Assembly (NCBI GenBank): GCA_948907985.1
Contig: CAQWMM010000028.1
Coordinates: 1-29,798, forward strand
From: an uncultured Bacillota bacterium
GTDB lineage: Bacteria; Bacillota; Dehalobacteriia; UBA4068; UBA4997
Reading direction: 5' to 3'
Length of the DNA stretch: 29,798 nucleotides
The notes under the pieces were generated by a model, which saw nothing but the letters and a program-made list of their open reading frames with translations, made no database searches and had not been told where the DNA came from. The translations under genes were made by a program, and so were the position numbers. Below, one piece after another: positions 22,797 to 29,798 of the stretch (positions within the stretch are counted from its first letter, which is position 1; the number at the start of each line of letters is the position of its first letter).

Positions 22797-24119
22797 ATGC
22801 AATTTTATATTAAAACTTTTGGCTGCCAGATGAACGAACATGATTCAGAAATTATCGCCGGTATTCTGGAAAGCGCCGGCTATCAGGCGGCGTCTGATTT
22901 GGACGAGGCAGATGTGATTGTGGTTAACACCTGTTGTATCAGAGAAAGCGCGGAAAATAAAATTTGGGGTTATATTGGCAATTTGAAAGCCTGCAAATAT
23001 AAAAAACCGGGCGTAATTCTGGCGGCAGTCGGCTGCATGATGCAGCAAAACACGATTGATGAGTTGCTGCACCGGCAGGGCAAGCACCTGGATATTATTC
23101 TGGGGACTTATCAGCAGCACCGCCTGCCGGAATACATTGCTAGAATTTTAGCAGGCGAAAAGCAGATTGTAGATATTTCCGAGGACAATCATGATTTTCC
23201 GGATGCGCTGCCCAGCCGTCGTGTCAGCAGATTTGCGGCACAGGTTAATATAATTTATGGCTGCAATAATTTTTGTTCCTATTGTATAGTGCCTTATGTG
23301 CGCGGTCGGGAACGCAGCCGCGATTTTTCCGCTATTATGGCGGAACTGCAAAGTTTAGCGTCAGATGGCGTTAAAGAGGTTATGCTGCTGGGGCAGAATG
23401 TCAACTCCTATGGTAAAGACTGGCGGCGTCAGGGTGATTTGCACGCACCGGACTTTGCCGCCGTTTTGCAGGCGGCAAGCCAGGTTGCGGGCATTGAACG
23501 TATTCGCTATATGAGTTCGCATCCACGGGATTTTTCTGCCGAACTGGTGGATAAAATCAGCGAACTGCCCAAGGTGCGTGATTACTACCATTTGCCGCTG
23601 CAATCCGGCTGTGATAAAATTCTTAAAGCTATGAACCGGGGTTATAACACCGGGGATTATATGTCGATTTTAGATAAAATTCGCCAAAAAACACCAGGGG
23701 CGGCGATTACCACTGATTTAATTGTGGGCTTTCCCGGCGAAACCGAGGAAGATTTTCAGCAAACGCTGGATTATGTTGCCAGGTGTCGCTTTGACGCGGC
23801 CTATACCTTTATTTACTCGCCGCGCTCTGGTACGCCGGCTGTTTCGCTGGCCGAGCAGGTGCCGCTGGCTGTTAAAAAAGAGCGCTTGCAGCGGTTGACG
23901 GTCCTGCAAAACCAGATTAGTCTGGAGCTTAATCAGGCCTACATTGGCCGTAAAGTCGCGGTTTTGGTTGAGGGCTTGAGCAAAAACAATGCCGATTTTT
24001 ATACCGGACGTACGGCCAGCAATAAGATTGTAATTTTCCGGGGGCGGCCGGAACAGGTTGGCACAATTATTGATTTGACGGTTAGCGGCGCCAAAACCTG
24101 GCATTTGGAGTCTTTATAG
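22797..24119 (+). CDS. miaB: tRNA-2-methylthio-N6-dimethylallyladenosine synthase
   Basis: A 440-residue radical-SAM methylthiotransferase that adds a 2-methylthio group to i6A-37 of tRNA. The N-terminal domain carries the auxiliary 4Fe-4S cluster on Cys10 (FGCQMNEHDSE), Cys46 (NTCCIRE) and Cys80 (VGCMMQ). The radical-SAM cluster is YGCNNFCSYC (Cys156, 160, 163), followed by IVPYVRGRERSR. LLGQNVNSYG, LPLQSGCDKILKAMNRGY and TDLIVGFPGET are family-specific and favour MiaB over MtaB or RimO. A TRAM domain closes the protein. The ATG at 22797 follows AGAGGA. All expected cysteines are present. Confidence 0.95.
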   Translation: MQFYIKTFGCQMNEHDSEIIAGILESAGYQAASDLDEADVIVVNTCCIRESAENKIWGYIGNLKACKYKKPGVILAAVGCMMQQNTIDELLHRQGKHLDIILGTYQQHRLPEYIARILAGEKQIVDISEDNHDFPDALPSRRVSRFAAQVNIIYGCNNFCSYCIVPYVRGRERSRDFSAIMAELQSLASDGVKEVMLLGQNVNSYGKDWRRQGDLHAPDFAAVLQAASQVAGIERIRYMSSHPRDFSAELVDKISELPKVRDYYHLPLQSGCDKILKAMNRGYNTGDYMSILDKIRQKTPGAAITTDLIVGFPGETEEDFQQTLDYVARCRFDAAYTFIYSPRSGTPAVSLAEQVPLAVKKERLQRLTVLQNQISLELNQAYIGRKVAVLVEGLSKNNADFYTGRTASNKIVIFRGRPEQVGTIIDLTVSGAKTWHLESL

Positions 24120-24197
24120 TATAATAATTGTTTTTTTGGTAAAATATGGCTGCAAAATTTTGTTTTTGTAAATTGTAATTTTGAGAGGAATGGTTAA

Positions 24198-25082
24198 ATG
24201 GTGAGGCGCAATCCACTTTTTGGCTGCGGCGGCAACAGCGACGGCTTTTATGCTGCCGGTCATAAAAGTTCGCTAGACGCCTGTGAATATTTGTATGGGT
24301 TGGGGCTTTCCGCCTATGAATACGAGTGTACGCATGGGGTTAGAGTTAGCGCGGCGTTTTGTGCTTCTCTGGGCAAACTGGCCCGCGATTTTGCCATCAG
24401 CCTTAGTATTCATGCGCCTTATTATATAAATCTGGCCAGTGAGGATGAGGCTATCAGACAAAAAAGCGTTATCCATATTTTAAAAACTCTGCGGGCTGCC
24501 GGGCAGATGGGCGCGGAAAGGGTGGTTTTTCATCCCGGCACGCCAGGCGAGCAAAACCGGGAACAGGCCATGGCGCGGGCCGAGGATTTGTTGGAGGAGA
24601 TTGTGCGTCAGGCAAGGCGCGAGGGCCTGTTAAACGGCGTGCAGCTTTGCCCGGAAACTATGGGCAAGCCGGGCCAGCTTGGCACGCTGGGCGAGGTTCT
24701 GCGTCTATGTGAGATTGCCGATTGCGTAAGGCCGGCAGTTGATTTTGCACATATTCATGCGCTGACCGGCGGACGGCTGAACAGCAGCCGAGCATTTGAG
24801 CGGCTATTGTTGAAAATTGAGCGGCGTTTGGGCGAAGATGCTGTCCGCTTTTTGCATATACATTTCTCACCAATAGAATATGGCCGCCAGGGAGAGATCC
24901 GGCACCGCTCTTTGCTGGATAAAGGTTTTGGCCCGGATTTTGAACTTCTAGCGCCAGTTTTAGCGGAAAATGGCTTTACGCCAACCATAATTTGCGAGAG
25001 TGCCGGCCGGCAGGATGAAGACGCTGTGATTTATAAAAGCATTTATGATAGTATGCAGAACAATTTATTACAAAAAAACTAA
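24198..25082 (+). CDS. Endonuclease IV-like TIM-barrel protein (AP endonuclease family 2)
   Basis: A 294-residue protein with the endonuclease IV/xylose-isomerase-like fold. The candidate metal ligands are at the expected strands: SIHAPYYINLAS with His about 71, VVFHPGT with His about 111, CPETMGKPGQLGTLGE with Glu about 147, VDFAHIHA with Asp and His about 179-183, HIHFSP with a histidine pair about 219-221, and ICESAG with Glu about 270. The family cuts DNA at abasic sites with three zinc ions. The sequence is not a textbook Nfo: the N-terminus (GCGGNSDGFYAAG) and spacing differ, so it may be a divergent subfamily. The ATG at 24198 follows GAGAGGA. It lies between miaB and sdhC with no functional link. 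Confidence 0.8.
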   Translation: MVRRNPLFGCGGNSDGFYAAGHKSSLDACEYLYGLGLSAYEYECTHGVRVSAAFCASLGKLARDFAISLSIHAPYYINLASEDEAIRQKSVIHILKTLRAAGQMGAERVVFHPGTPGEQNREQAMARAEDLLEEIVRQARREGLLNGVQLCPETMGKPGQLGTLGEVLRLCEIADCVRPAVDFAHIHALTGGRLNSSRAFERLLLKIERRLGEDAVRFLHIHFSPIEYGRQGEIRHRSLLDKGFGPDFELLAPVLAENGFTPTIICESAGRQDEDAVIYKSIYDSMQNNLLQKN

Positions 25083-25088
25083 AAATAG

Positions 25089-25122
25089 CCTGTGAATTTT
25101 ATTTTTTCAGCAGGAATTTTTT
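25089..25122 (+). terminator. Weak terminator candidate before sdhC
   Basis: CCTGTGA (25089-25095) can pair with TCA-G-CAGG (25107-25114) across a T-rich loop, and AATTTTTTG follows. The stem is short and bulged, so confidence is low. Confidence 0.3.
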
Positions 25123-25200
25123 GTATAAACAGCGAAAACTTTTATGTTGAATAAGGGAAAAAGTAAAAAAGGGCTTGTACAAAAGAAAGGGGATACAAAA

Positions 25201-25809
25201 TTGTCAAAGTTTAGCTTTTTTCTCAGGCGTTTTCATTCGTTGATTGCGTTGATACCGTTGGGTATTTTCGTATTTGTTCATTTTATGCTGAACAGCTCCA
25301 TCTTTTTGGGCAATGAAGCATATATGACAATGGTTAATTTTATGAAAAACGCGCCGTTTATTATCGTTTTGGAGTTGGTGCTTATCGCCATTCCGCTTAT
25401 TTTCCATGGTATTTACGGTATTTATATTGTGTATTTGGCTAAAAACAACGCGCTGCAATATAAATATTATCGTAATATTGCCTTTTATTTGCAAAGAATA
25501 ACATCCCTGATCATGCTGGCTTTTTTAATCTGGCACGTTTATACTTTGCGTATTGCCGGCGGCGGTGCGGAAGATGTGTATAGCATACTTATTGCTACTT
25601 TACAAAATCCAGTAAGCTTTATCCTTTATGTAATTGGTATTGTGGCAGCTCTCTACCATTTAACCAACGGCATTTTCACGTTCTGCATTACCTGGGGTAT
25701 TTGCGTGGGCGATAGAGCGCAGAAGTTCTTTGCCACCTGCGCTATACTGTTGTTTGTGGTGATGTCGATTTGGGCAGTGGGTATTTTGCTGGCTTTAGCG
25801 GCCGCGTAG
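25201..25809 (+). CDS. sdhC: Succinate dehydrogenase/fumarate reductase cytochrome b subunit (diheme, Bacillus SdhC type)
   Basis: A 202-residue membrane anchor with five helices, the same length as Bacillus subtilis SdhC. Four histidines at the right spacing are candidate axial ligands for two b hemes: H27 (FVFVHFMLN), H69 (IFHGIYG), H112 (IWHVYT) and H153 (LYHLTNG). RRFHSLIALIPLGIF is the familiar first helix. Two hemes and one anchor indicate a menaquinone-linked type B complex that can act as fumarate reductase or, with membrane potential, as succinate dehydrogenase. The open frame begins at ATG 25144, but no ribosome site is there; the TTG at 25201 has AAAGGGG 8 nt upstream and gives the family's normal N-terminus. 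It is first in the sdhCAB operon. Confidence 0.9.
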   Translation: MSKFSFFLRRFHSLIALIPLGIFVFVHFMLNSSIFLGNEAYMTMVNFMKNAPFIIVLELVLIAIPLIFHGIYGIYIVYLAKNNALQYKYYRNIAFYLQRITSLIMLAFLIWHVYTLRIAGGGAEDVYSILIATLQNPVSFILYVIGIVAALYHLTNGIFTFCITWGICVGDRAQKFFATCAILLFVVMSIWAVGILLALAAA

Positions 25810-25830
25810 ATATAGGGAGGAATATAGATT

Positions 25831-27564
25831 ATGGCAAAAACAAAAGCAGTGGTTGTTGGCGGCGGCCTGGCCGGGCTTATGGCTACGTTAAAAATAACTG
25901 AAAAAAATATTCCTGTTGATTTAATTTCTCTGGTTCCCGTTAAGCGTTCACATTCAGTGTGCGCGCAAGGCGGTGTTAACGCCGCCCTGGATACCAAGGG
26001 CGAGCATGACAGTATTGATCAGCATTTTTATGATACAGTTTATGGCGGCGACTTTCTGGCTAATCAAACGCCGGTTCGCGGTCTGGTTGAAAACGCTCCC
26101 GGTTTGATTTATGCCATGGACAGAATGGGCGTTATGTTTACGCGCACCAGCGAGGGCTTGCTGGATCTGCGGCGGTTTGGCGGCGTAAAAAATCATCGCA
26201 CGGCCTTTGCCGGCGCCACCACCGGCCAGCAGTTGCTTTATGCTTTGGACGAACAGGTGCGCTATAAAGAAGTTCTTGGTTTGGTTAATAAATACGAAAA
26301 CTGGGAAATGATTGACCTGTTGATTGATGATAACGAGGTCTGCAAGGGCGTTGTAGCGCAAAATCTGGCGACGATGGAGATTAAGGAGTTTGTGGCCGAC
26401 GCGGTGGTGATCGCTACCGGCGGCGCAGGCATGATTTACGGTCGTTCCACCAATTCAATTATCAATACCGGTTCGGCCGCCTCGATTCTTTATCGCCATG
26501 GTATTCCTTTTGCTAACGGTGAGTTTGTGCAAATTCACCCGACGGCAATGCCCGGTGATGATAAACTGCGTTTGATGTCGGAATCCGCCCGCGGCGACGG
26601 CGCGCGTATCTGGACTTATAAGGATGGCAAGCCCTGGTATTTCCTGGAGGAGCGTTATCCGGCCTATGGTAACTTGGTTCCTCGTGATATTGCGGCTCGC
26701 GAAATTTATGACGTTTGCGTAAATATGGGTCTGGGCGTTGATGGTAAGAATATGGTTTACCTTGATTTGAGCCACCTGCCCACCGACTTTTTGAACAAGC
26801 GCCTGAAAGGCATTATGGATATTTACGAAACATTCTATGGCGATGATCCTCGTAAGGTGCCGATGAAAATTTTCCCGGCGGTTCATTACTTTATGGGCGG
26901 TATCCATGTTAACTGGGAGCACCAAACCCGTATCCCCGGTTTGTTTGCTGCCGGCGAATGTGATTATATGTATCATGGCGCTAATCGTTTGGGCGCTAAC
27001 TCGTTGCTTTCCGCTATGCATAGCGGCACTGTGGCCGGCCCGGCAGTGGTGAAATATATCAATGGTCTAAAAGCTACGGCGGCGGAAACTATCGGCAATT
27101 TGGGCGAGCAGGTTGTGAAGAAACAGCAAGCAGAGCACGAAAAATTGATGAAGATGGACGGTAAAGAAAATCCCTACAAGCTGCATGATGAAATGAGCGA
27201 TATTATGTATCGCAATGCAACAATCGTGCGCATTAATAAAGACTTGCAGGAAACCGACGTTAAATTGCAGGAGTTCCAGGAACGCTGGAAAAATATTAAC
27301 GTTACCGATACCGGCGGATACTCCAACCAGACCGTTATGTATGTACGGCAGTTGCGCGGTATGATGGATTTAGCAAGAGTAATCGTGGGCGGCGCTTTGC
27401 GGCGCAACGAAAGCCGCGGCTCTCACTATAAACCGGAATTTCCGAAACGTGATGATGAAAACTTCTTGAAAACAACTTTGGCTACTTATAAAAACGGCGA
27501 TCCGGAGTTTGGCTGGGAAGAAGTTGATATTAGTATGTTAAAACCTGTGGAAAGAAAATATTAG
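25831..27564 (+). CDS. sdhA: Succinate dehydrogenase/fumarate reductase flavoprotein subunit
   Basis: A 577-residue cytoplasmic FAD subunit. VVVGGGLAGLMATLK near the N-terminus is the dinucleotide fold. RSHSVCAQGGVNAALDTKGEHDS includes the histidine expected to hold FAD covalently. HPTAMPG, SESARGDGARIW, and RGLVPRDIA-like NLVPRDIAAREI carry substrate-binding residues and the active-site arginine. HYFMGGIHVN and GLFAAGECDYMYHGANRLGANSLLSAMHSG form the second FAD segment. The shortish C-terminal domain matches Bacillus/Wolinella type proteins. The ATG at 25831 follows GGGAGG. It is 21 nt from sdhC and 12 nt from sdhB. Confidence 0.96.
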   Translation: MAKTKAVVVGGGLAGLMATLKITEKNIPVDLISLVPVKRSHSVCAQGGVNAALDTKGEHDSIDQHFYDTVYGGDFLANQTPVRGLVENAPGLIYAMDRMGVMFTRTSEGLLDLRRFGGVKNHRTAFAGATTGQQLLYALDEQVRYKEVLGLVNKYENWEMIDLLIDDNEVCKGVVAQNLATMEIKEFVADAVVIATGGAGMIYGRSTNSIINTGSAASILYRHGIPFANGEFVQIHPTAMPGDDKLRLMSESARGDGARIWTYKDGKPWYFLEERYPAYGNLVPRDIAAREIYDVCVNMGLGVDGKNMVYLDLSHLPTDFLNKRLKGIMDIYETFYGDDPRKVPMKIFPAVHYFMGGIHVNWEHQTRIPGLFAAGECDYMYHGANRLGANSLLSAMHSGTVAGPAVVKYINGLKATAAETIGNLGEQVVKKQQAEHEKLMKMDGKENPYKLHDEMSDIMYRNATIVRINKDLQETDVKLQEFQERWKNINVTDTGGYSNQTVMYVRQLRGMMDLARVIVGGALRRNESRGSHYKPEFPKRDDENFLKTTLATYKNGDPEFGWEEVDISMLKPVERKY

Positions 27565-27576
27565 GGAGGGAATGTT

Positions 27577-28353
27577 GTGGTTAATTTAAAAGATGTACAG
27601 TATATTAAATTGAAGATTAAGCGCCGTAACAGCCCGCAGGAGCCCTCCTACTGGCAGGATTTTCAAATTCCTTATCGTCCGAATATGAACGTTGTTTCGG
27701 TTTTGATGGAGATTCGCAAAAATCCTGTTACAGCAGACGGTCAAAAGGTGAATCCGGTGGTTTGGGAGTGTAATTGTCTGGAGGAGGTTTGCGGCGCCTG
27801 CACAATGCTGATTAATGGCGTGCCGCGTCAGGCTTGTGCGGCTCTTACCGATAAATTGATTGAAAAGTACGGTGATAGGCCAATTCAGTTGGAGCCTTTA
27901 ACCAAATTTCCGGTGATCCGCGATTTGATGATTGATCGTAGCAAAATGTTTGATAACCTTAAACGGGTTCGTGCTTGGGTGCAGGTGGACGGTTCTTGGA
28001 CGATTGGCCGCGGTCCGCGTTTGGCGGAAAAAGATCAGCGCATTGCTTATGAGATTTCGCATTGCATGACCTGTGGTTGCTGCCTGGAGGCCTGCCCGAA
28101 TTATAATTCTAAATCTGATTTTGTAGGCCCTAATGCCATTGCGCAGGTAAGAATGTTCAATCTGCATGCTATTGGCCGTATGCAGGCTGACGAGCGCTTG
28201 GAGGCGCTGACTGATAAAGGCGGTTTGCAGGACTGTGGCAATTCGCAGAACTGCAAGCAGGTATGTCCCAAGCATATTAATTTGACTGCCCATATTGCAG
28301 CTATGAACCGCGCGGCCAACGCCTATGTGTTGCGTAGTTTCCTGGATAAATAA
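27577..28353 (+). CDS. sdhB: Succinate dehydrogenase/fumarate reductase iron-sulfur subunit
   Basis: A 258-residue protein with three iron-sulfur centres linking FAD to the hemes. The 2Fe-2S site is C67-x4-C72-x2-C75-x11-C87 (NCLEEVCGACTM ... RQAC), preceded by an extra Cys65 as in Bacillus SdhB. The 4Fe-4S site begins at C163-x2-C166-x2-C169-x3-C173-P (CMTCGCCLEACP). The remaining cysteines, C220, C226 and C230 (DCGNSQNCKQVCPKHINL), complete the 3Fe-4S and 4Fe-4S sites. The start is a GTG at 27577, supported by GGGAGGG immediately upstream; a nearby ATG is out of frame. All ligands are intact, so the complex should be functional. In an anaerobe, fumarate reduction or succinate oxidation could be its role. 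Confidence 0.96.
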   Translation: MVNLKDVQYIKLKIKRRNSPQEPSYWQDFQIPYRPNMNVVSVLMEIRKNPVTADGQKVNPVVWECNCLEEVCGACTMLINGVPRQACAALTDKLIEKYGDRPIQLEPLTKFPVIRDLMIDRSKMFDNLKRVRAWVQVDGSWTIGRGPRLAEKDQRIAYEISHCMTCGCCLEACPNYNSKSDFVGPNAIAQVRMFNLHAIGRMQADERLEALTDKGGLQDCGNSQNCKQVCPKHINLTAHIAAMNRAANAYVLRSFLDK

Positions 28354-28382
28354 AACTATATTAGATAAATAAAACTATATTA
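28345..28382 (+). repeat. Perfect 19-bp tandem duplication over the sdhB stop codon
   Basis: GATAAATAAAACTATATTA occurs twice with no spacer (28345-28363 and 28364-28382). The first copy contains the last two sense codons and the stop codon of sdhB, so the protein is unaffected. Confidence 0.9.
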
Positions 28383-28393
28383 ATTGTATAAAG

Positions 28394-28428
28394 AAGCGGC
28401 TTTGGTAAATCCAAGGCCGCTTTTGGTA
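28394..28428 (+). terminator. Terminator of sdhCAB
   Basis: AAGCGGCTTTGG (28394-28405), loop TAAAT, and CCAAGGCCGCTT (28411-28422) form a 12-bp stem with one wobble pair, followed by TTGGTATTT. It also lies after the convergent membrane-protein gene. Confidence 0.75.
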
Positions 28429-28438
28429 TTTGGTTATA

Positions 28439-28882
28439 TTAAAATTTCTTTAGCAGATGATTGAAAACCGCGATATAAACGGCAAATTGAAAAATCATAA
28501 ACCCGAATAGAAAAAAGATTATAAGCTGATAATCAGCCACCATTTCCAGTTCTCCTAAAATGCAGAACACCAGCATAGCCGCCGATATAGCCAGCGTACC
28601 AATAATATAGGTATAACGTCCGGCTCGGTCGCGCAGTTTGCTTTTTAGTTCGTCGTGCATTTCAATCTGTTCATTCTCCAGCTTTTCCCGATAGCGCTGT
28701 TTGTTTTCTGGTTTATTCCAATAAAAATACTTATAAATCATCATTAAACCCGGCACAATACCGGCGCCGGCCAGGCCGGAGAATACGCTGTTTAATCTGG
28801 TATCTGTTCTTAAAGCCAGTATTAAAAAGCCTAAACCAGCGGCAATGTATATAACGCCAGGTAATAGATAACTTTTTTTCAT
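28439..28882 (-). CDS. Four-helix membrane protein paired with an XRE regulator
   Basis: I do not recognise a named family for this 147-residue protein. Hydrophobic segments near residues 6-24, 32-52, 91-110 and 117-138 form two helical pairs. Between them is a charged cytoplasmic segment of about 35 residues with KPENKQRYREKLENEQIEMHDELKSKLRDRAG, likely helical. The ATG at 28882 follows GAAAGGAG. It is 34 nt downstream of the XRE gene on the same strand and should share its promoter and repression. Small membrane proteins of this design beside short XRE regulators are frequent in Firmicutes; the role is unknown. Confidence 0.8.
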   Translation of the reverse strand: MKKSYLLPGVIYIAAGLGFLILALRTDTRLNSVFSGLAGAGIVPGLMMIYKYFYWNKPENKQRYREKLENEQIEMHDELKSKLRDRAGRYTYIIGTLAISAAMLVFCILGELEMVADYQLIIFFLFGFMIFQFAVYIAVFNHLLKKF

Positions 28883-28916
28883 CTTATTAAGCTCCTTTCA
28901 TTAAATTAGGCTCTCT

Positions 28917-29114
28917 TCATGTTTTCTCGTGAATAAATATTTCTTCAATACTTTTGCCGAAAAAATCCGCTATCACAAAAGCCAACTCTAAAGAGGGATT
29001 ATATTTGCCATTCTCAATAGAGCTTATGGTTTGGCGAGAAACTTTGATCGCCTTAGCAAATTCGTCTTGCCTAAGCCCCAGATTTTTTCGTAGTTCTTCA
29101 ACGTGATTTTCCAT
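28917..29114 (-). CDS. Short XRE-family repressor (Cro/C1-type helix-turn-helix)
   Basis: A 65-residue protein that is almost only a DNA-binding domain: LRKNLGLRQDEFAKAIKVSRQTISSIENGKYNPSLELAF (about 8-46), with helix 2/3 in RQDEFAKAIKVSRQTISSIE, then a short end FGKSIEEIFIHEKT. It is likely a dimer in the cytoplasm. The ATG at 29114 follows GAAAGGA. Its promoter is TTGACA-17-TAGAAT at 29160-29188, with operators over the -35 box and just downstream of the -10, so it probably represses itself and the membrane-protein gene behind it. It closely resembles the XRE gene at the right edge. Confidence 0.93.
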   Translation of the reverse strand: MENHVEELRKNLGLRQDEFAKAIKVSRQTISSIENGKYNPSLELAFVIADFFGKSIEEIFIHEKT

Positions 29115-29137
29115 AATAATCCTTTCGTAATAATTTT

Positions 29138-29199
29138 GTCAAGGTACCTTTACATTGATATTCTAACATAAAACAACCATTTTGTCAAGGTAACTTTAC
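29138..29199. promoter_or_regulatory. Operator pair of the leftward XRE promoter
   Basis: GTCAAGGTACCTTTAC (29138-29153) and GTCAAGGTAACTTTAC (29184-29199) are near-identical imperfect inverted repeats, with starts exactly 46 bp apart. The second covers the -35 box, and the first is downstream of the -10 box. Confidence 0.7.
29160..29188 (-). promoter_or_regulatory. Promoter of the leftward XRE/membrane-protein module
   Basis: On the minus strand TTGACA (29183-29188), a 17-bp spacer and TAGAAT (29160-29165). The -35 box is part of the operator at 29184-29199. Confidence 0.75.
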
Positions 29200-29213
29200 A
29201 AAAAAAATATAAT

Positions 29214-29275
29214 GTAAAAAGTTCTTGACTTTTGGTGCTGTTACATATATAATAATAATGTAAAGAGTTCTTTAC
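29214..29275. promoter_or_regulatory. Operator pair of the rightward promoter
   Basis: GTAAAAAGTTCTTGAC (29214-29229) and GTAAAGAGTTCTTTAC (29260-29275), the latter a perfect palindrome with 7-bp arms. Their starts are 46 bp apart, the same as in the leftward pair, and one again covers the -35 box while the other lies after the -10 box. Confidence 0.7.
29225..29253 (+). promoter_or_regulatory. Promoter of the rightward membrane-protein/XRE module
   Basis: TTGACT (29225-29230), a 17-bp spacer and TATAAT (29248-29253). Confidence 0.78.
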
Positions 29276-29290
29276 TTTTAGGGAGGACAA

Positions 29291-29662
29291 ATGTTTATGC
29301 AAAAAATTTGGCAAAAAATTAAAATAAAAAAAATAGACGAGATGGGGCGTTTTATTCTCTATAAAGCCCAAAGAAACGCCTATTTTTTTCTGATAATTGC
29401 GCTCTTGCTATGGTCTTTTTACGAAAGCTATCGTGTATACGCTTTTCACGACAGGTTAAATATAGTTCCTTGTTTTTTGTTAACTGGCGCAGTATTGATT
29501 CAAACATTTAGTCAGCTTATCTTAACGCGTTGGGCAGTAAAAGATGACGAAGTTTTTTTTATAACTGAACCGCTTATCAAAATTGTTACTTTGTTGGCTG
29601 TTGTTATTGCGATAATTGCAACAGGGGTTGCGGCTGTTTTGATTATGGGTGTACCAGTATGA
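29291..29662 (+). CDS. Small membrane protein of the rightward XRE module
   Basis: A 123-residue protein with a basic N-terminus (KIWQKIKIKKIDEMGRFILYKAQRNAYF) and three to four helices near residues 30-48, 58-78, 90-120. The DEMGR...KAQRNAYF stretch is reminiscent of small 'DER'-type membrane proteins encoded with XRE regulators, but I cannot name the family. GGGAGG precedes ATG 29291 by 4 nt and ATG 29297 by 10 nt; either could be used. It overlaps the following XRE gene by ATGA, which implies coupled translation. It is not clearly similar in sequence to the leftward membrane protein. Confidence 0.8.
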   Translation: MFMQKIWQKIKIKKIDEMGRFILYKAQRNAYFFLIIALLLWSFYESYRVYAFHDRLNIVPCFLLTGAVLIQTFSQLILTRWAVKDDEVFFITEPLIKIVTLLAVVIAIIATGVAAVLIMGVPV

Positions 29663-29798
29663 AAAACCGTATAAAAGAACTGCGCAAGGCTAAGGGGTAT
29701 CGTCAACAGGATTTGGCCGCTGATCTTGAGGTGTCGCGTCAAAAAATTATTGCTATTGAAAATAATAAATATAATCCGACCTTGGAATTGGCTATGAA
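29659..29798 (+). CDS. XRE-family regulator, cut by the window edge
   Basis: The first 46 residues of a short XRE protein: LRKAKGYRQQDLAADLEVSRQKIIAIENNKYNPTLELAM aligns position by position with the leftward regulator (LRKNLGLRQDEFAKAIKVSRQTISSIENGKYNPSLELAF). The recognition helix VSRQxIxxIEN is nearly the same, so both may read the same operators. The start ATG overlaps the stop codon of the membrane-protein gene. The 3' end lies outside the window. Confidence 0.88.
   Translation, partial: MKNRIKELRKAKGYRQQDLAADLEVSRQKIIAIENNKYNPTLELAM

Noticed and set aside
1..29798. Mobile elements, tRNA or rRNA genes
   Set aside because: No transposase, integrase, terminal inverted repeats, tRNA cloverleaf or rRNA sequence was seen on either strand.

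Overview
The window looks like chromosomal DNA of an anaerobic, diderm Firmicute, most plausibly a Negativicute of the Phascolarctobacterium/Acidaminococcus kind. This is an inference from gene content: a Bacillus-type diheme succinate dehydrogenase/fumarate reductase, the tgt-yajC-secD-secF order, an NfeD-FloA pair, a B12 riboswitch, frequent TTG/GTG starts behind strong AGGAGG sites, and moderate GC with a Firmicute-like gene repertoire. No 16S rRNA or tRNA gene is visible to confirm it.

Layout. 1-1.2 kb (-): a compact aspartate-alanine-exchanger-family permease. 1.2-1.8 kb: a gene-free stretch with a promoter, a long-hairpin RNA that resembles 6S RNA, and a second folded leader just before pyrF. 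1.8-2.9 kb (+): pyrF and a small conserved-looking hypothetical, closed by a bidirectional terminator. 3-5.2 kb: a DHA2-type MFS exporter (-) and a divergent TetR regulator (+), with a perfect 16-bp palindrome over the exporter promoter. 5.2-7.9 kb (-): a Zn/Cd/Pb P-type ATPase whose histidine-rich N-terminus is separated from the pump by one in-frame TAA; its promoter is followed by two SmtB/CzrA-like operator sites. 7.9-13.7 kb (+): a consensus promoter, a cobalamin riboswitch, a terminator, and a five-gene Nik/Dpp/Opp-type ABC importer. 13.8-16.8 kb (+): nfeD, floA and a small membrane-anchored protein. 16.9-17 kb (-): a DUF1540 protein. 17.1-24.1 kb (+): tgt, yajC, secD, secF, recJ, miaB. 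24.2-25.1 kb: an endonuclease IV-like protein. 25.2-28.4 kb: sdhCAB. 28.4 kb to the end: two divergent modules, each an XRE repressor plus a small membrane protein, around a 176-bp control region with four related operators.

How the parts may work together. The importer is likely to be switched off by cobalamin, so cobalt, nickel-like metal or a corrinoid/precursor is a better substrate guess than ordinary peptide. It sits back to back with an efflux ATPase under probable metal-sensor control, so this intergenic region appears to control metal import in one direction and export in the other. If the organism is a succinate/propionate-type anaerobe, the B12 dependence of methylmalonyl-CoA mutase would link the B12-controlled importer to the sdhCAB complex; that link is inference.

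The most unusual items are the B12-riboswitch-controlled Nik/Dpp-like transporter, the colinear TAA inside the ATPase, the structured RNA before pyrF, and the mirrored XRE/membrane-protein locus, in which both promoters carry operator pairs exactly 46 bp apart.
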